23,299 bases of DNA from Thiohalobacter sp. (lineage in GTDB: Bacteria > Pseudomonadota > Gammaproteobacteria > DSM-19610). The notes under the pieces are model-generated. The model made no database searches. It was given only the letters and a program-made list of their open reading frames with translations, and had not been told where the DNA came from. Position numbers and translations under genes: made by a program. This document shows, piece by piece, positions 15,439 through 23,299 of the stretch (its first letter is position 1; each line of letters begins with the position of its first letter). The stretch is taken from contig JALVCM010000418.1 in the NCBI GenBank assembly GCA_027010005.1, positions 1 through 23,299 on the forward strand. Reading direction: 5' to 3'.

Positions 15439-16205
15439 GGTGCAGCATTATCCGGATTTTTACCGGGTACCTCCAGAAACTCGTCGACCAGCCTGAGCGT
15501 GCGGTCATAGTGGCTGCCTTGCCAGTAGACCTGGCGACAGTCCCGGCACTGCCGAAACACCTTATAGTAACGGCGTGTTTTGGGTTGCAGCTGTGCTTCA
15601 ACCAATGCTTTGGGTACCGTTTCGAGCACTCCGTTACAACGGGTACAGCGGGTAAATGGCTTCGCCAGCCGGTACAGGTCCAGGCGCTTCAATACTTCCC
15701 TGACCTGGGCCTTTGGGTCGGTACTTCGCACAAACAAGCCGTGGTCGATAATTTTATACTGCAGCAGCCTGCGGTCACGGGTCAGTACAATACGTTGTTG
15801 CTGCTGGCTGAGCATCGCCACATCGGCATCCCGGTAATCATTACGGTACAGGCAGTCAAATCCCAGCAGGCGCAGGTAGCGGGCCAGGCGCCCGAGATTG
15901 CAATCGACGACAAACTTCGGGTTGCGCAACGGCGTCGGGCGCAGGCGTACCAGCGGGGTGATATCCAGACTTTCGAATACCGGGTAGACACTGATGCGGT
16001 CGCCGTCTTCGACAATCCGGGAAAAATCTACCGGCTGGCCATTAACCAGGATCAGCTCAACTTCGGGGTGTGGTACGCCGAGTGATTCAATCATGTCCTT
16101 GATCGAGGTGCGCCGGTCGAAACTATGCTCGAACTCGACCTTGCGCTGTGCGGGCGGCAGGAAATCATTGAGTTCCTCGTAAAACCTGAATCGCACAGCT
16201 GCCAT
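15435..16205 (-). CDS. Mut7-C ubiquitin-like and Mut7-C RNase domain protein
   Basis: A 256-residue two-domain protein. Residues 1-85 are a beta-grasp ubiquitin/MoaD-like domain (VRFRFYEELNDFLPP, VELILVNGQPVDF, DGDRISVYPVF). The rest is a Mut7-C RNase domain, a PIN-like nuclease: FVVDCNLGRLARYLRLLGFD, VLTRDRRLLQ, plus a zinc ribbon formed by CTRC and CRDC. Conserved acidic residues are Asp in VVDCN and in LTRD. ATG at 16205 is chosen over GTG at 16208. It likely acts on RNA, although the targets of the bacterial family are unknown. It lies 49 bp after the nucleotide-sugar phosphorylase gene and overlaps ycgL by four bases. Confidence 0.9.
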   Translation of the reverse strand: MAAVRFRFYEELNDFLPPAQRKVEFEHSFDRRTSIKDMIESLGVPHPEVELILVNGQPVDFSRIVEDGDRISVYPVFESLDITPLVRLRPTPLRNPKFVVDCNLGRLARYLRLLGFDCLYRNDYRDADVAMLSQQQQRIVLTRDRRLLQYKIIDHGLFVRSTDPKAQVREVLKRLDLYRLAKPFTRCTRCNGVLETVPKALVEAQLQPKTRRYYKVFRQCRDCRQVYWQGSHYDRTLRLVDEFLEVPGKNPDNAAP

Positions 16206-16257
16206 CACATCACCCCGGAGCTACCCGCCTCGTGCGGGTGAATACAAACTGCGCAGC

Positions 16258-17304
16258 TCAGAATCTTGTACGCGCCAGATCCGCCGCGATACCCGCATCA
16301 TCCAGTGCCACCCAGTCCTGGTGGTTAAAGGTAATCATCCCGCCACACATTTCATACCATGAAAACCCGCTGGACCAGTCCGGCAGTTCGAACTCACCCT
16401 GTTTACGTCGTGGCATGCAGTACAACCGGCCGGGTGTGTAGAGCAGATTATAGGCCTGGTTCTGTTTGTGCAGCGCTGCAATCTGCTGCCACGCAGCCTG
16501 TGGATCGTCGAACACCTGGCACGCCACGGGGTAGGCTTGTGTACCACCGTTGTGCGTCCATTGTGGATGCTCAACCGGTAACAACTGGTCACGGGCAAAC
16601 AATTGCAGATGCAGGTGATTCACCGAGGCAAATGCACCGAGCGCGTTGTATCCGACACGCACACCGGGCAGGGTTTCAGATAAACGCTCCACCAGCCGCC
16701 ACACAAAATGGTGCATGCCTTCAAACAGGTATTGGGGCAGACACTGTTCCCGGTCCGGCACCAGGAGACTGTGCAGTTCAACAAACGGATATTTGTTGTA
16801 GTACAGGTCGATGTGATGCCCCAGCAGTTCGCCGGATGCAATTGTTTCCTGCTGCATGAAGGGCTTGTTGAAGTTAAAAGCACCTGCATCGAATGGTGCA
16901 TGAATCGATGTCATCGGACGCTGGCTGTTACGAAGCGGGCGGAAGGACCGCAACTGGTTGAACTGTACCTCCCAGGGTCCCGCGCTACGCTGCTCTGTCA
17001 GTTTCAGCGCCTCCATACCGATACTGCCCATCTTGAGAAACACCAGCAGGTCATCATCAGCTTCCTCGATACGCTGCCCCTGCGTCAGGGCACCTTGCAG
17101 GCGGGTCAGCAAGGCGTTGTATTGCACACACAGGCCCGGCTCCAGCGCACTCCACAGGCGTGCATCAAAGCTTGCATTGGCGGCCACCAGGATGAACAGG
17201 TTCATACCACCGTGTGCCAGCAATCGTTCCAGTCCACGTTCGAAGTGACTGCGCAGTGCTGTCTCCGATGCAAACAGCATATCAAAGGCGGTCTTATCCA
17301 TCAT
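16258..17304 (-). CDS. VTC2/GDPGP1-like GDP-hexose phosphorylase, HIT superfamily
   Basis: A 348-residue protein of the HIT-like superfamily. The catalytic motif is SVNHLHLQLF with H230, H232 and Q234, the HxHxQ form of nucleotidyl-transfer enzymes such as GalT and Ap4A phosphorylase. It sits within GYNALGAFASVNHLHLQ, which closely recalls plant VTC2 (GDP-L-galactose phosphorylase) and animal GDP-D-glucose phosphorylase. A second matching block is NKYPFVELHSLLVPDREQ at about residues 170-187. Such enzymes split a nucleoside-diphosphate sugar with phosphate to give a sugar 1-phosphate. The sugar and base here are unknown. AAGGA lies eight bases before ATG 17304, inside the end of the glycosyltransferase gene, and the genes overlap by 11 bp. 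Ap4A phosphorylase activity is an alternative. Confidence 0.75.
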   Translation of the reverse strand: MMDKTAFDMLFASETALRSHFERGLERLLAHGGMNLFILVAANASFDARLWSALEPGLCVQYNALLTRLQGALTQGQRIEEADDDLLVFLKMGSIGMEALKLTEQRSAGPWEVQFNQLRSFRPLRNSQRPMTSIHAPFDAGAFNFNKPFMQQETIASGELLGHHIDLYYNKYPFVELHSLLVPDREQCLPQYLFEGMHHFVWRLVERLSETLPGVRVGYNALGAFASVNHLHLQLFARDQLLPVEHPQWTHNGGTQAYPVACQVFDDPQAAWQQIAALHKQNQAYNLLYTPGRLYCMPRRKQGEFELPDWSSGFSWYEMCGGMITFNHQDWVALDDAGIAADLARTRF

Positions 17305-18388
17305 GGACTGTTTCCTTGTTATTGATGCAGGCCAGAAGACTATCGGCTACCTGTCGGGCACCGCTATTTTCACAGGCGATTACCGTCATACTCCGCGCCC
17401 GTTCGACGGCCTCTCCCAGCTCGCCGGTTTCCAGCCATGACGGATCGATACGAACAGCTGCATTGTGCTGTTCCAGCCAGTCCAGCAGGCTCTGCTCCTC
17501 CGGCCAGTCGGGGCGGGGGATGTAGAGCAATGGGGTAGCATTTACGACACACTCCGCAACCGTACCATAGCCGCATTTGCCCAGCACACCATCGCAGGAA
17601 GCCAGCAGGTCGGTGAAGGTCAGACCGGTTTCCGACAGGGAAGTAACGTCCGGGTGTGCAACCTGCCAGTGGTCACTGACCAGCCAGTGTATCCCCTGCC
17701 CGGTTGGCCAGGATTCGATATTGAAACGGGTATCTACCCCACCGGGCGCGACCAGTATCAGTGCAGTCTGGCCGGATACACCGAGTTGTTCATCGAGCTG
17801 CTCGCGGCAGTTTCTGCCCCGCCTTGCGATCGGCCCGACCTCCAGCGTGTTATCGAGAAAGGCCATTGGCATGGAAGGCTGCGGGCAAAAAAAGATCTGT
17901 GCCGACGCATAGGCAGTTTCCATCTGCGTCAGGATGTGTGCAGCTTCCGGCCTTGCCTGAAAATAGTAGCGGTAAATATCCGCCCAGTTCAGTGAACACA
18001 GCGCAAAGGAGGGCAAGCCGGCCTTTTCAGCACCCGCCAGGGTCAGGCAGGGTACATCCGAGAGCACCACATCGGCCTGTTGCTGTTCAATAAAAGCTGC
18101 CTCGGCAGTCACCTGTGCATCCCAGTCTTCGTGTAACTGTGCATAACGTGCCGCACTGGCATCCCGGTCGATCTGCAAGGCGCTATGCATCACAAGACCA
18201 AAGTCGGCAGCCCGCCTGATATAACGGAAGTCACCTTCAACCCGTTCACGAAGAAACGACTCGGGCAGGGTCGTCGCCAGGCTCAGCGAAAGATCCGGCA
18301 CACGTCGGCGCAAGGCATTCAGCACCGGCGCAAGTTGCGCCGCATGTCCGTAACCATGCGGGGTTATGGCGGCAAGCAGGTGCGTCAT
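17294..18388 (-). CDS. GT-B fold glycosyltransferase-like protein
   Basis: A 364-residue predicted cytoplasmic glycosyltransferase of the GT-B/MurG-like kind. The N-terminal loop is AITPHGYGHAAQLAPVLNAL, a glycine-rich 'H-G-x-G-H' start resembling the N-terminal half of plant L-arabinokinase. The C-terminal nucleotide-sugar site reads CDGVLGKCGYGTVAECVVNA, then PLLYIPRPDWPEEQSLLDWL, again like that family. No membrane span or signal is present. Neither acceptor nor donor can be read from the sequence. It starts 32 bp after lipA and overlaps the phosphorylase-like gene by 11 bp, so the two probably act in one pathway. There is no clear Shine-Dalgarno. Confidence 0.75.
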   Translation of the reverse strand: MTHLLAAITPHGYGHAAQLAPVLNALRRRVPDLSLSLATTLPESFLRERVEGDFRYIRRAADFGLVMHSALQIDRDASAARYAQLHEDWDAQVTAEAAFIEQQQADVVLSDVPCLTLAGAEKAGLPSFALCSLNWADIYRYYFQARPEAAHILTQMETAYASAQIFFCPQPSMPMAFLDNTLEVGPIARRGRNCREQLDEQLGVSGQTALILVAPGGVDTRFNIESWPTGQGIHWLVSDHWQVAHPDVTSLSETGLTFTDLLASCDGVLGKCGYGTVAECVVNATPLLYIPRPDWPEEQSLLDWLEQHNAAVRIDPSWLETGELGEAVERARSMTVIACENSGARQVADSLLACINNKETVHDG

Positions 18389-18420
18389 GGAACGGTGTTG
18401 AATACTGTCCCGGGCCTGTG

Positions 18421-19359
18421 TCAGAGTACCCCGGCCGCCTGCTGGTCGGCATGATAGGAAGAGCGCACCATCGGACCGCTGGCCACCTGGCTGAAGCCCA
18501 TGGCTTCACCTGTTTTGCGCAGCTGCTCGAATTCATCAGGATGGACATAGCGCTCGACCGGGAGATGATGCTTACCGGGCTGTAAATACTGTCCCAGCGT
18601 GAGCATATTGACATCGTGCTCACGCATGTCACGCATGACCTGCTCGACTTCCTCCAGCGTCTCACCCAGCCCCAGCATCAGGCCGGACTTGGTCGGCACA
18701 GCGGGATGTTCCTGTGTGAAGTTTTTCAGCAGTGTCAGTGACCACTGGTAATCCGAGCCTGGACGGGCTTTTTTGTAAAGGCGAGGAACTGTTTCCAGGT
18801 TGTGGTTGAACACATCCGGCGGTGCCTGGCGAAAGATATCCAGTGCCCGTTCCATGCGGCCACGGAAATCCGGCACCAGGATTTCAATACGCGTATCCGG
18901 GTTACGCTCGCGAATCGACTGTATACAATCCACAAAATGCCCCGCACCCCCGTCGCGCAGGTCGTCGCGATCGACCGAGGTAACCACCACGTAGCGCAGC
19001 CCCATCGCCTCGATGGTTTCCGCCAGGTGACGCGGCTCCTCGGGGTTGAGCGGATCAGGTCGCCCGTGCGCGACATCGCAGAACGGACAACGCCGTGTGC
19101 AGATATCGCCCATGATCATGAAGGTTGCCGTGCCGTGCGTAAAACACTCGCCAAGGTTCGGGCAGGAAGCTTCCTCGCATACGGTAAACAAACGCTGCTC
19201 ACGTAATACACGCTTCAAACGCTGTACTTCCGGCCCGGCCGGTGATTTGGCACGGATCCAGGCCGGCTTGCGCATCGGCTGCCCGGTCACCTCGACCTTG
19301 ATCGGGATGCGCGAGGTCTTGGCTTCACCACGCTGGTATTTGGGCACTTGCTCTGACAT
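18421..19359 (-). CDS. lipA: Lipoyl synthase
   Basis: A 312-residue radical SAM enzyme that inserts two sulfur atoms into octanoyl chains on lipoyl-dependent enzymes. The auxiliary [4Fe-4S] cluster motif is C61-x4-C66-x5-C72 ([12 protein letters not shown]). The SAM cluster is C87-x3-C91-x2-C94 (CTRRCPFC). The C-terminal RSSYH at 299-303 supplies the serine ligand. Other family blocks are [29 protein letters not shown] and [10 protein letters not shown]. It follows lipB by 14 bp. Nothing looks damaged. Confidence 0.98.
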   Translation of the reverse strand: MSEQVPKYQRGEAKTSRIPIKVEVTGQPMRKPAWIRAKSPAGPEVQRLKRVLREQRLFTVCEEASCPNLGECFTHGTATFMIMGDICTRRCPFCDVAHGRPDPLNPEEPRHLAETIEAMGLRYVVVTSVDRDDLRDGGAGHFVDCIQSIRERNPDTRIEILVPDFRGRMERALDIFRQAPPDVFNHNLETVPRLYKKARPGSDYQWSLTLLKNFTQEHPAVPTKSGLMLGLGETLEEVEQVMRDMREHDVNMLTLGQYLQPGKHHLPVERYVHPDEFEQLRKTGEAMGFSQVASGPMVRSSYHADQQAAGVL

Positions 19360-19373
19360 GGCTTATCAACTCT

Positions 19374-20051
19374 TCATTCAGGTTGTTGTTGCTCGAGCCG
19401 CGCCAGCAAGCCGGGCAGCCAGTCCTGCGCTACCGTCTCGACACTGCCGGCAACGCCGAGATCGCGCAATTGCGTTACTTCCATTCCTGCATAGCCACAG
19501 GGGTTGATGCGTGAAAAAGGCTCCAGGTCCATGTCCACATTGAAACTCAGTCCATGATAACTGCACCCGCGCCGGACACGCAGGCCGAGTGCAGCAATCT
19601 TTGCACCGTCCACGTACACGCCCGGTGCATCACGGCGTGCACAGGCGCTGATTCCCTTTGTTGCCAGCCAGTCGATCACCGACTGCTCCAGCAATTCCAC
19701 CAGGCCACGGATCCCCAGATTACGCGCGCGCAGGTCAAGCATCAGGTAGGCCACCAGTTGTCCCGGGCCGTGGTATGTCACCTGGCCGCCGCGATCCACC
19801 TCGACAACCGGAATATCACCCGGTGCCAGCAGATGCTCCGGCTTGCCATTCATGCCCAGCGTGAATACCCGCCGGTGCTCCAGCAGCCAGATCGCATCGT
19901 CACCCGCACCGCTGCGGTGTTCAGTATGCGCCTGCATCTTCCGCCATACCGGTTCGTAGTCACACAACCCGAGCCGGCTGACCGATATTGCAGCCCCCCT
20001 GGTTTCGCAATGCTCATGCGCAGCGCCGGACACGGAAACCGGTATCGTCAC
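19374..20051 (-). CDS. lipB: Octanoyl-ACP:protein N-octanoyltransferase
   Basis: A 225-residue enzyme transferring octanoate from acyl carrier protein to lipoyl domains, the step before LipA. Active-site features are RGGQVTYHGPGQLV (about residues 88-100), K151 in DGAKIAALGLRVRRG, and the catalytic C185 in INPCGYAG. The start is GTG at 20051 with AGG about eight bases upstream, nine bases after the ybeD stop. An extra N-terminal segment of some 20 residues precedes the usual first strand (ISVSRLGLCDYEPVW), so a later start is possible. Confidence 0.96.
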   Translation of the reverse strand: MTIPVSVSGAAHEHCETRGAAISVSRLGLCDYEPVWRKMQAHTEHRSGAGDDAIWLLEHRRVFTLGMNGKPEHLLAPGDIPVVEVDRGGQVTYHGPGQLVAYLMLDLRARNLGIRGLVELLEQSVIDWLATKGISACARRDAPGVYVDGAKIAALGLRVRRGCSYHGLSFNVDMDLEPFSRINPCGYAGMEVTQLRDLGVAGSVETVAQDWLPGLLARLEQQQPE

Positions 20052-20060
20052 GACAGGGAC

Positions 20061-20327
20061 CTAGAGCACCATCAACATGTCTTCGCAAGCTGTCAGCTCA
20101 CGATACAGGGCGTCCAGCTGTTCCTGGCTGGTGGCGTGCACGACAAATGTTGCAGACAAATAATTACCCTTTCCACTGGCCACGATGCGCATATTTTCGT
20201 CTTTAAAATCCGTCGCATGGCGTCGAACAATCTCCAGCGCGCGGGCTTCGAAGCCGGACGTCGCCTTACCCATCGCCTTGACAGGGAAGTCGCAGGGAAA
20301 TTCCAGCAGTGTCTGTCGCTGTTGCAT
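20061..20327 (-). CDS. ybeD: YbeD family protein (DUF493)
   Basis: An 88-residue ACT-like small protein of the DUF493/UPF0250 family. It shows LLEFPCDFPVKAMGKA, VRRHATDFKDENMRIVAS and GNYLSATFVVHATSQEQLDALYREL, matching E. coli YbeD in length and layout. Its role is unknown, but it is widely found just before lipB in gammaproteobacteria, as here, with a nine-base gap. It is the first gene of the lipoate cluster. The upstream 179-bp gap carries the inverted-repeat element described separately. Confidence 0.93.
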   Translation of the reverse strand: MQQRQTLLEFPCDFPVKAMGKATSGFEARALEIVRRHATDFKDENMRIVASGKGNYLSATFVVHATSQEQLDALYRELTACEDMLMVL

Positions 20328-20405
20328 GAGGCCTATGATAAGGCATATGCCGGGAATTTACCCCGTCGGCTGGTTGGGGAATAACGCCTGATCCGGGGAG
20401 ACACA

Positions 20406-20508
20406 GATCAATTCGTCCATTGTGAGCGAGGCACGGCAATCTCACACAATGGAATCAGTCTGTTACAGGTTGCCGCACCACTTCATTCCTTACAATGGCG
20501 AATTGATC
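20406..20508. repeat. 103-bp element with 17-bp terminal inverted repeats
   Basis: The left arm at 20406-20423 and right arm at 20492-20508 are reverse complements (GATCAATTCG-CCATTGT) with a single extra T at 20416. The 68-base interior holds another ACAATGG at 20446-20452 that can pair with the left arm instead, giving two competing stems. The right arm includes the stop codon of the glycosylase gene. No T-run follows either side, so it is not a standard terminator. It may be a small repeat element, an attenuator-like RNA or an operator. Confidence 0.7.
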
Positions 20509-21142
20509 AGTTTCCCTGGGCAAACATACCTCGAATCCGCTGCTGCAGGGCCGGCACCAGTTCGGCTTCGAACCAGGGGTTGCGCCGCAACCATAACTGA
20601 TTGCGGGGAGAAGGATGCGGGGTCGGTATAACGTCGGGCAAAAACTCACGCCAGCGCCGCACGGTTTCCGTCAGGGTGCTGCGACCGGCATCAGGCAGAT
20701 GGTATTGCTGTGCATAGCGGCCGATCAGCAGGGTCAGCTCGATGTTCGGCAGGCAGGCGAGTAATTGTTCCCGCCAGAGCGCGGCGCATTCCGGCCTGGG
20801 CGGCAGGTCACCCGACTTGCCGCGTCCGGGGTAACAGAACCCCATGGGAACAATTGCGATATGTTGTTCATCGTAGAACAGCTCACGATCCATACCCAGC
20901 CAGCGGCGTAGCCGCTCACCACTGGGATCATTCCAGGGGATACCGGTTTCGTGGACGCGGGTACCGGGTGCCTGCCCGACAATCAACAGACGTGCTGAAC
21001 GGCTGGCACGCAACACCGGACGCGGCTGGAACGGCAGCACGGCTTCACAGGCCCTGCAGGCACGCACTTCTGCCAGCAACCGGTCGAGTTTGCCCTGCCG
21101 GGCAGAAGGTTTTTCAGGCACTTTCTCCGGACCCACTGTCAT
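20507..21142 (-). CDS. Uracil-DNA glycosylase family protein
   Basis: A 211-residue protein of the uracil-DNA glycosylase superfamily (family 4/5-like fold). The catalytic loop is LLIVGQAPGTRVHETGIPW, with GQAPG at about residues 56-60. The second motif is PTPHPSPRN, with the conserved His at 176. CRAC at 29-32 and a further Cys in GFCYPGRG could serve iron-sulfur binding, but the full four-cysteine set of family 4 is not evident. ATG at 21142 with GGGAG just upstream is preferred over the longer frame. It overlaps the STAS-like gene end by 29 bp, so the two are likely co-translated. The exact substrate is uncertain. Confidence 0.85.
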   Translation of the reverse strand: MTVGPEKVPEKPSARQGKLDRLLAEVRACRACEAVLPFQPRPVLRASRSARLLIVGQAPGTRVHETGIPWNDPSGERLRRWLGMDRELFYDEQHIAIVPMGFCYPGRGKSGDLPPRPECAALWREQLLACLPNIELTLLIGRYAQQYHLPDAGRSTLTETVRRWREFLPDVIPTPHPSPRNQLWLRRNPWFEAELVPALQQRIRGMFAQGN

Positions 21143-21518
21143 TTTCTCCCAACCGGTCACAAAATGGCTCCAGCCAGGCCAGCGCATCGGCTTCACTGGT
21201 AAAGATTCGTGTCGGGTAGGGGGGCTTGTGAAACTTCATGAAGATTTCAGCCAGTGCGCGGGTAAAGACTGACTTGACCAGTATGGCCATGGCATTGACG
21301 ACTGCAACCGCATCATCGCTTGAAGCAAACTGTTTCGCTTCGTGTTCTGCTTCAGCTACCGACATGGCATAAACAAGCAGCGGACCACGCTCACTTCTGA
21401 TTTCCCGGTGTCGTCGATTCAACTCCTGAACATCCTTCAGGGTAAACTGGTAATCCTGCGGAAACTCGATCCGCATGATACCGTCGTCGCCCAACCAGAT
21501 ACGGGGTGTTGGTTGCAT
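21114..21518 (-). CDS. STAS-like / DUF7793 family protein
   Basis: A 134-residue soluble protein that looks like a STAS/SpoIIAA-type alpha/beta domain. It shows a first strand pair (PRIWLGDDGIMRIEFP), helix TLKDVQELNRRHREI, strand GPLLVYAMSV, helix AVVNAMAILVKSVFTRALAEIF and FHKPPYPTRIFTSEADALAWL. The last block is characteristic of the family. Function is unknown. ATG at 21518 with AGGGA just upstream is chosen over an earlier in-frame start 15 codons away. It lies 99 bp after gspF and overlaps the glycosylase gene. Confidence 0.75.
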   Translation of the reverse strand: MQPTPRIWLGDDGIMRIEFPQDYQFTLKDVQELNRRHREIRSERGPLLVYAMSVAEAEHEAKQFASSDDAVAVVNAMAILVKSVFTRALAEIFMKFHKPPYPTRIFTSEADALAWLEPFCDRLGENDSGSGESA

Positions 21519-21617
21519 GACTGTCCCTGTGAATGTCAGCTGACAGGCCGCACTATCACACATGTCCCGAGGGATTCACAAGGTTTTCAAACCATATTGC
21601 TGTAACAGGAAGATAAT

Positions 21618-22841
21618 TCAGGAAACAAGTTCATTGAGATTGAAGATTGGCAACAGAATAGCCAGCACTATCACCAGCACTACGCCCCCCATCAACAGGA
21701 TCAGCACCGGCTCAAACAGCCCCATCACGGCCGAGATCAGGGTTTCGATTTCGCGCTCCTGGTTGATGGCTGCACGCTCCAGCATTTCTTCCAGCTTGCC
21801 GCTGGCCTCACCGCTGGCGATGAGGTGCACGGTCATGGGAGGAAAATAACCGCTGCTCTCCAGTGCAGCAGAAATACTGGCACCTTCACTCACCTTGCGC
21901 GCTGCATCTTCGACAGCTTCGCGCATGGGCAGGTTGGACATTACCTCGGCGGCAATCCGCATACCTTCCAGCACCGGCACGCCACTGGCCGTCACAATAC
22001 TGAAAGTCCGTGCAAAACGCCCTGCATTCACACCGCGCTCCAGCCGGCCAATGAGGGGCAGTTTAAGCAAGGCTTTATGGAAACGTCGTCTGGGCCCTTC
22101 CTTGCGCAGCATCCAGCTGAATGCGGCAATACCCGCGGCCACCAGCAGCAGAATAACAATGCCATAACTGCGCATGAAATCACTGACCGCAATCAGGCCG
22201 CGGGTCAATGCAGGTAATTCCTGGCCAATATTTTCGAATACCTGCACGACCTGTGGCACCACATAGGTCATCAGGCCGAGCACAACAAATACGGCAACCA
22301 GCGTCAGCATTGCCGGGTAGAACAACGCCAGCTGTATTTTCTGCTGCATCTGCTGACGGTTTTCGGTGTAGTCAGCAAGCCGTTCAAGGACGACATCGAG
22401 GTGGCCGGACTGCTCGCCGGCAGAGACAGTCGTGCGATACAGCTCCGGAAAAATATGCGGAAAATCACCCAGCCCTGTTGCCAGGGTGTGCCCTTCCATG
22501 ACGCGTGCACGCACGGCAAGCAGCATGCTCTTCAGCCGTGGCTTTTCATTCTGCTGGGCGGCGGCCTGCAAAGCCTCCTCCAGGGGCAGCCCCGATTTCA
22601 CCAGGGTAGCCATCTGGCGGGTAATCAGTGACAGGTCCGTTGCACTGATACCACGGCGCAAACCACCCTTCGACCGACCTGTAGAAGATTTGCTTTCCCG
22701 CTGACTGGCTTCCTGCACGTCAAGCGGCGTCAGGCCCTGGTCGCGTAACTGCTGGCGAATCTGTCGGGGGGTGTCGCCTTCCAGTACACCTTTCTTTTCC
22801 TTGCCGCCGCTGTCCAGCGCGATATATTCGAAGGCACCCAT
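21618..22841 (-). CDS. gspF: Type II secretion system inner-membrane protein GspF
   Basis: A 407-residue polytopic platform protein of the type II secretion system. It begins FEYIALDSGGKEKKGVLEGD, followed by two repeated GspF domains. Each has the expected pattern: LSLITRQMATLVKSGLPLEEAL then GHLDVVLERLADYTE, and FARTFSIVTASGVPVLEGM then GKLEEMLERAAINQE. Three hydrophobic spans are clear, at about 170-195, 225-245 and 375-400. The start lies 15 bases after the gspE stop. The gene is usual in length and intact. No other gsp genes follow, although gspG commonly does. Confidence 0.95.
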   Translation of the reverse strand: MGAFEYIALDSGGKEKKGVLEGDTPRQIRQQLRDQGLTPLDVQEASQRESKSSTGRSKGGLRRGISATDLSLITRQMATLVKSGLPLEEALQAAAQQNEKPRLKSMLLAVRARVMEGHTLATGLGDFPHIFPELYRTTVSAGEQSGHLDVVLERLADYTENRQQMQQKIQLALFYPAMLTLVAVFVVLGLMTYVVPQVVQVFENIGQELPALTRGLIAVSDFMRSYGIVILLLVAAGIAAFSWMLRKEGPRRRFHKALLKLPLIGRLERGVNAGRFARTFSIVTASGVPVLEGMRIAAEVMSNLPMREAVEDAARKVSEGASISAALESSGYFPPMTVHLIASGEASGKLEEMLERAAINQEREIETLISAVMGLFEPVLILLMGGVVLVIVLAILLPIFNLNELVS

Positions 22842-22856
22842 CGTATTTCTGTTCGC

Positions 22857-23299
22857 CTAGCCTTCGCGGCTCACGCGCAGGACTTCCTCGACGGACGTGG
22901 TACCGGCCAGCACCCGTCGCCAGCCATCCTCACGAATACCGGGGGTGTGACGGCGTGCCAGCTTCTCCATTTCCTGCTCACCGGCACCATCATGTATGGC
23001 GGCACGAATGTCATCGTCAATTTCAATCAGCTCATAGATACCGGTCCTGCCACGATAGCCCAGATGATTACACTCGGAACAGCCTTTGGGATGGTACAGT
23101 GTGGGTGGTTCCTCCACCCCCACACCCAGCAACTCACAATCGCTGTCCGAAGCCGTGTAGGGTTCCTTGCAGTGACCACACAGGACACGCACAAGACGCT
23201 GCGCCAGGACACCGATCAGGCTGGACGACAGCAGGAATGGCTCAACCCCCATATCGCGCAAACGTGTTACCGCGCCCACCGCGCTGTTGGTATGCAGGG
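22857..23299 (-). CDS. gspE: Type II secretion ATPase GspE, C-terminal part, cut by window edge
   Basis: The last 146 residues of the cytoplasmic ATPase that powers type II secretion. The frame is open to the right edge, so Walker A and B lie outside. Visible are [34 protein letters not shown], and the tetracysteine zinc element, with CGHC and CSECN as the two pairs. [19 protein letters not shown] and the C-terminal helix follow ([19 protein letters not shown]). The tetracysteine set fits GspE or PilB-type ATPases; the following gspF decides for type II secretion. Confidence 0.93.
   Translation of the reverse strand, partial: LHTNSAVGAVTRLRDMGVEPFLLSSSLIGVLAQRLVRVLCGHCKEPYTASDSDCELLGVGVEEPPTLYHPKGCSECNHLGYRGRTGIYELIEIDDDIRAAIHDGAGEQEMEKLARRHTPGIREDGWRRVLAGTTSVEEVLRVSREG

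Noticed and set aside
16708..17325. Plus-strand open frame of 205 codons
   Set aside because: It lies antisense to the HIT-superfamily gene, which has strong family motifs in its own frame.

Overview
The window reads as chromosomal DNA of a gammaproteobacterium. The evidence is a ybeD-lipB-lipA cluster, a YcgL-domain gene, a ZapE/AFG1 ATPase, exodeoxyribonuclease III, an MlaC-type lipid carrier and a type II secretion gspE-gspF pair, with moderately high GC throughout. The style of the small conserved genes (DUF3301, DUF2914, Mut7-C, PilZ) suggests a Chromatiales-like lineage, but this is inference. Genes are tightly packed. I see no tRNA, rRNA, CRISPR array, insertion sequence or prophage, and no gap without a gene longer than about 280 bases.

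Layout, left half. At 1-960 (minus) lies most of an RND-type periplasmic adaptor cut by the window edge, divergent from a KefB-like cation/proton antiporter (1083-2249). The antiporter ends tail to tail, sharing a CTAG, with a minus-strand zinc-ribbon protein preceded by an MbcA/ParS/Xre-type antitoxin-like gene. From 3492 to 5917 a plus-strand run encodes a DUF481 outer-membrane protein, a DUF3301 membrane protein, two small unknown proteins (one with six cysteines) and a YdcH-type protein whose only possible start is AUC. From 5938 to 7148 (minus) come a secreted protein and a PilZ protein with a perfect 15-bp hairpin just inside its reading frame. A low-complexity single-span membrane protein (7374-8771) then overlaps the end of a DUF2914 protein.

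Right half. zapE and a large M16C metalloprotease (minus) diverge from xthA and mlaC (plus). A long minus-strand block follows in transcription order: gspE (partial), gspF, a STAS-like protein, a uracil-DNA glycosylase family protein, ybeD, lipB, lipA, a GT-B glycosyltransferase, a VTC2/GDPGP1-like nucleotide-sugar phosphorylase, a Mut7-C protein and ycgL.

How they fit together. LipB moves octanoate from acyl carrier protein to target proteins and LipA inserts sulfur, making lipoate. Downstream, the overlapping glycosyltransferase and phosphorylase-like genes are the best candidate here for an uncharacterised two-gene pathway. The other items most worth checking are the AUC-start YdcH gene, the PilZ hairpin, and a 103-bp inverted-repeat element between the glycosylase gene and ybeD.
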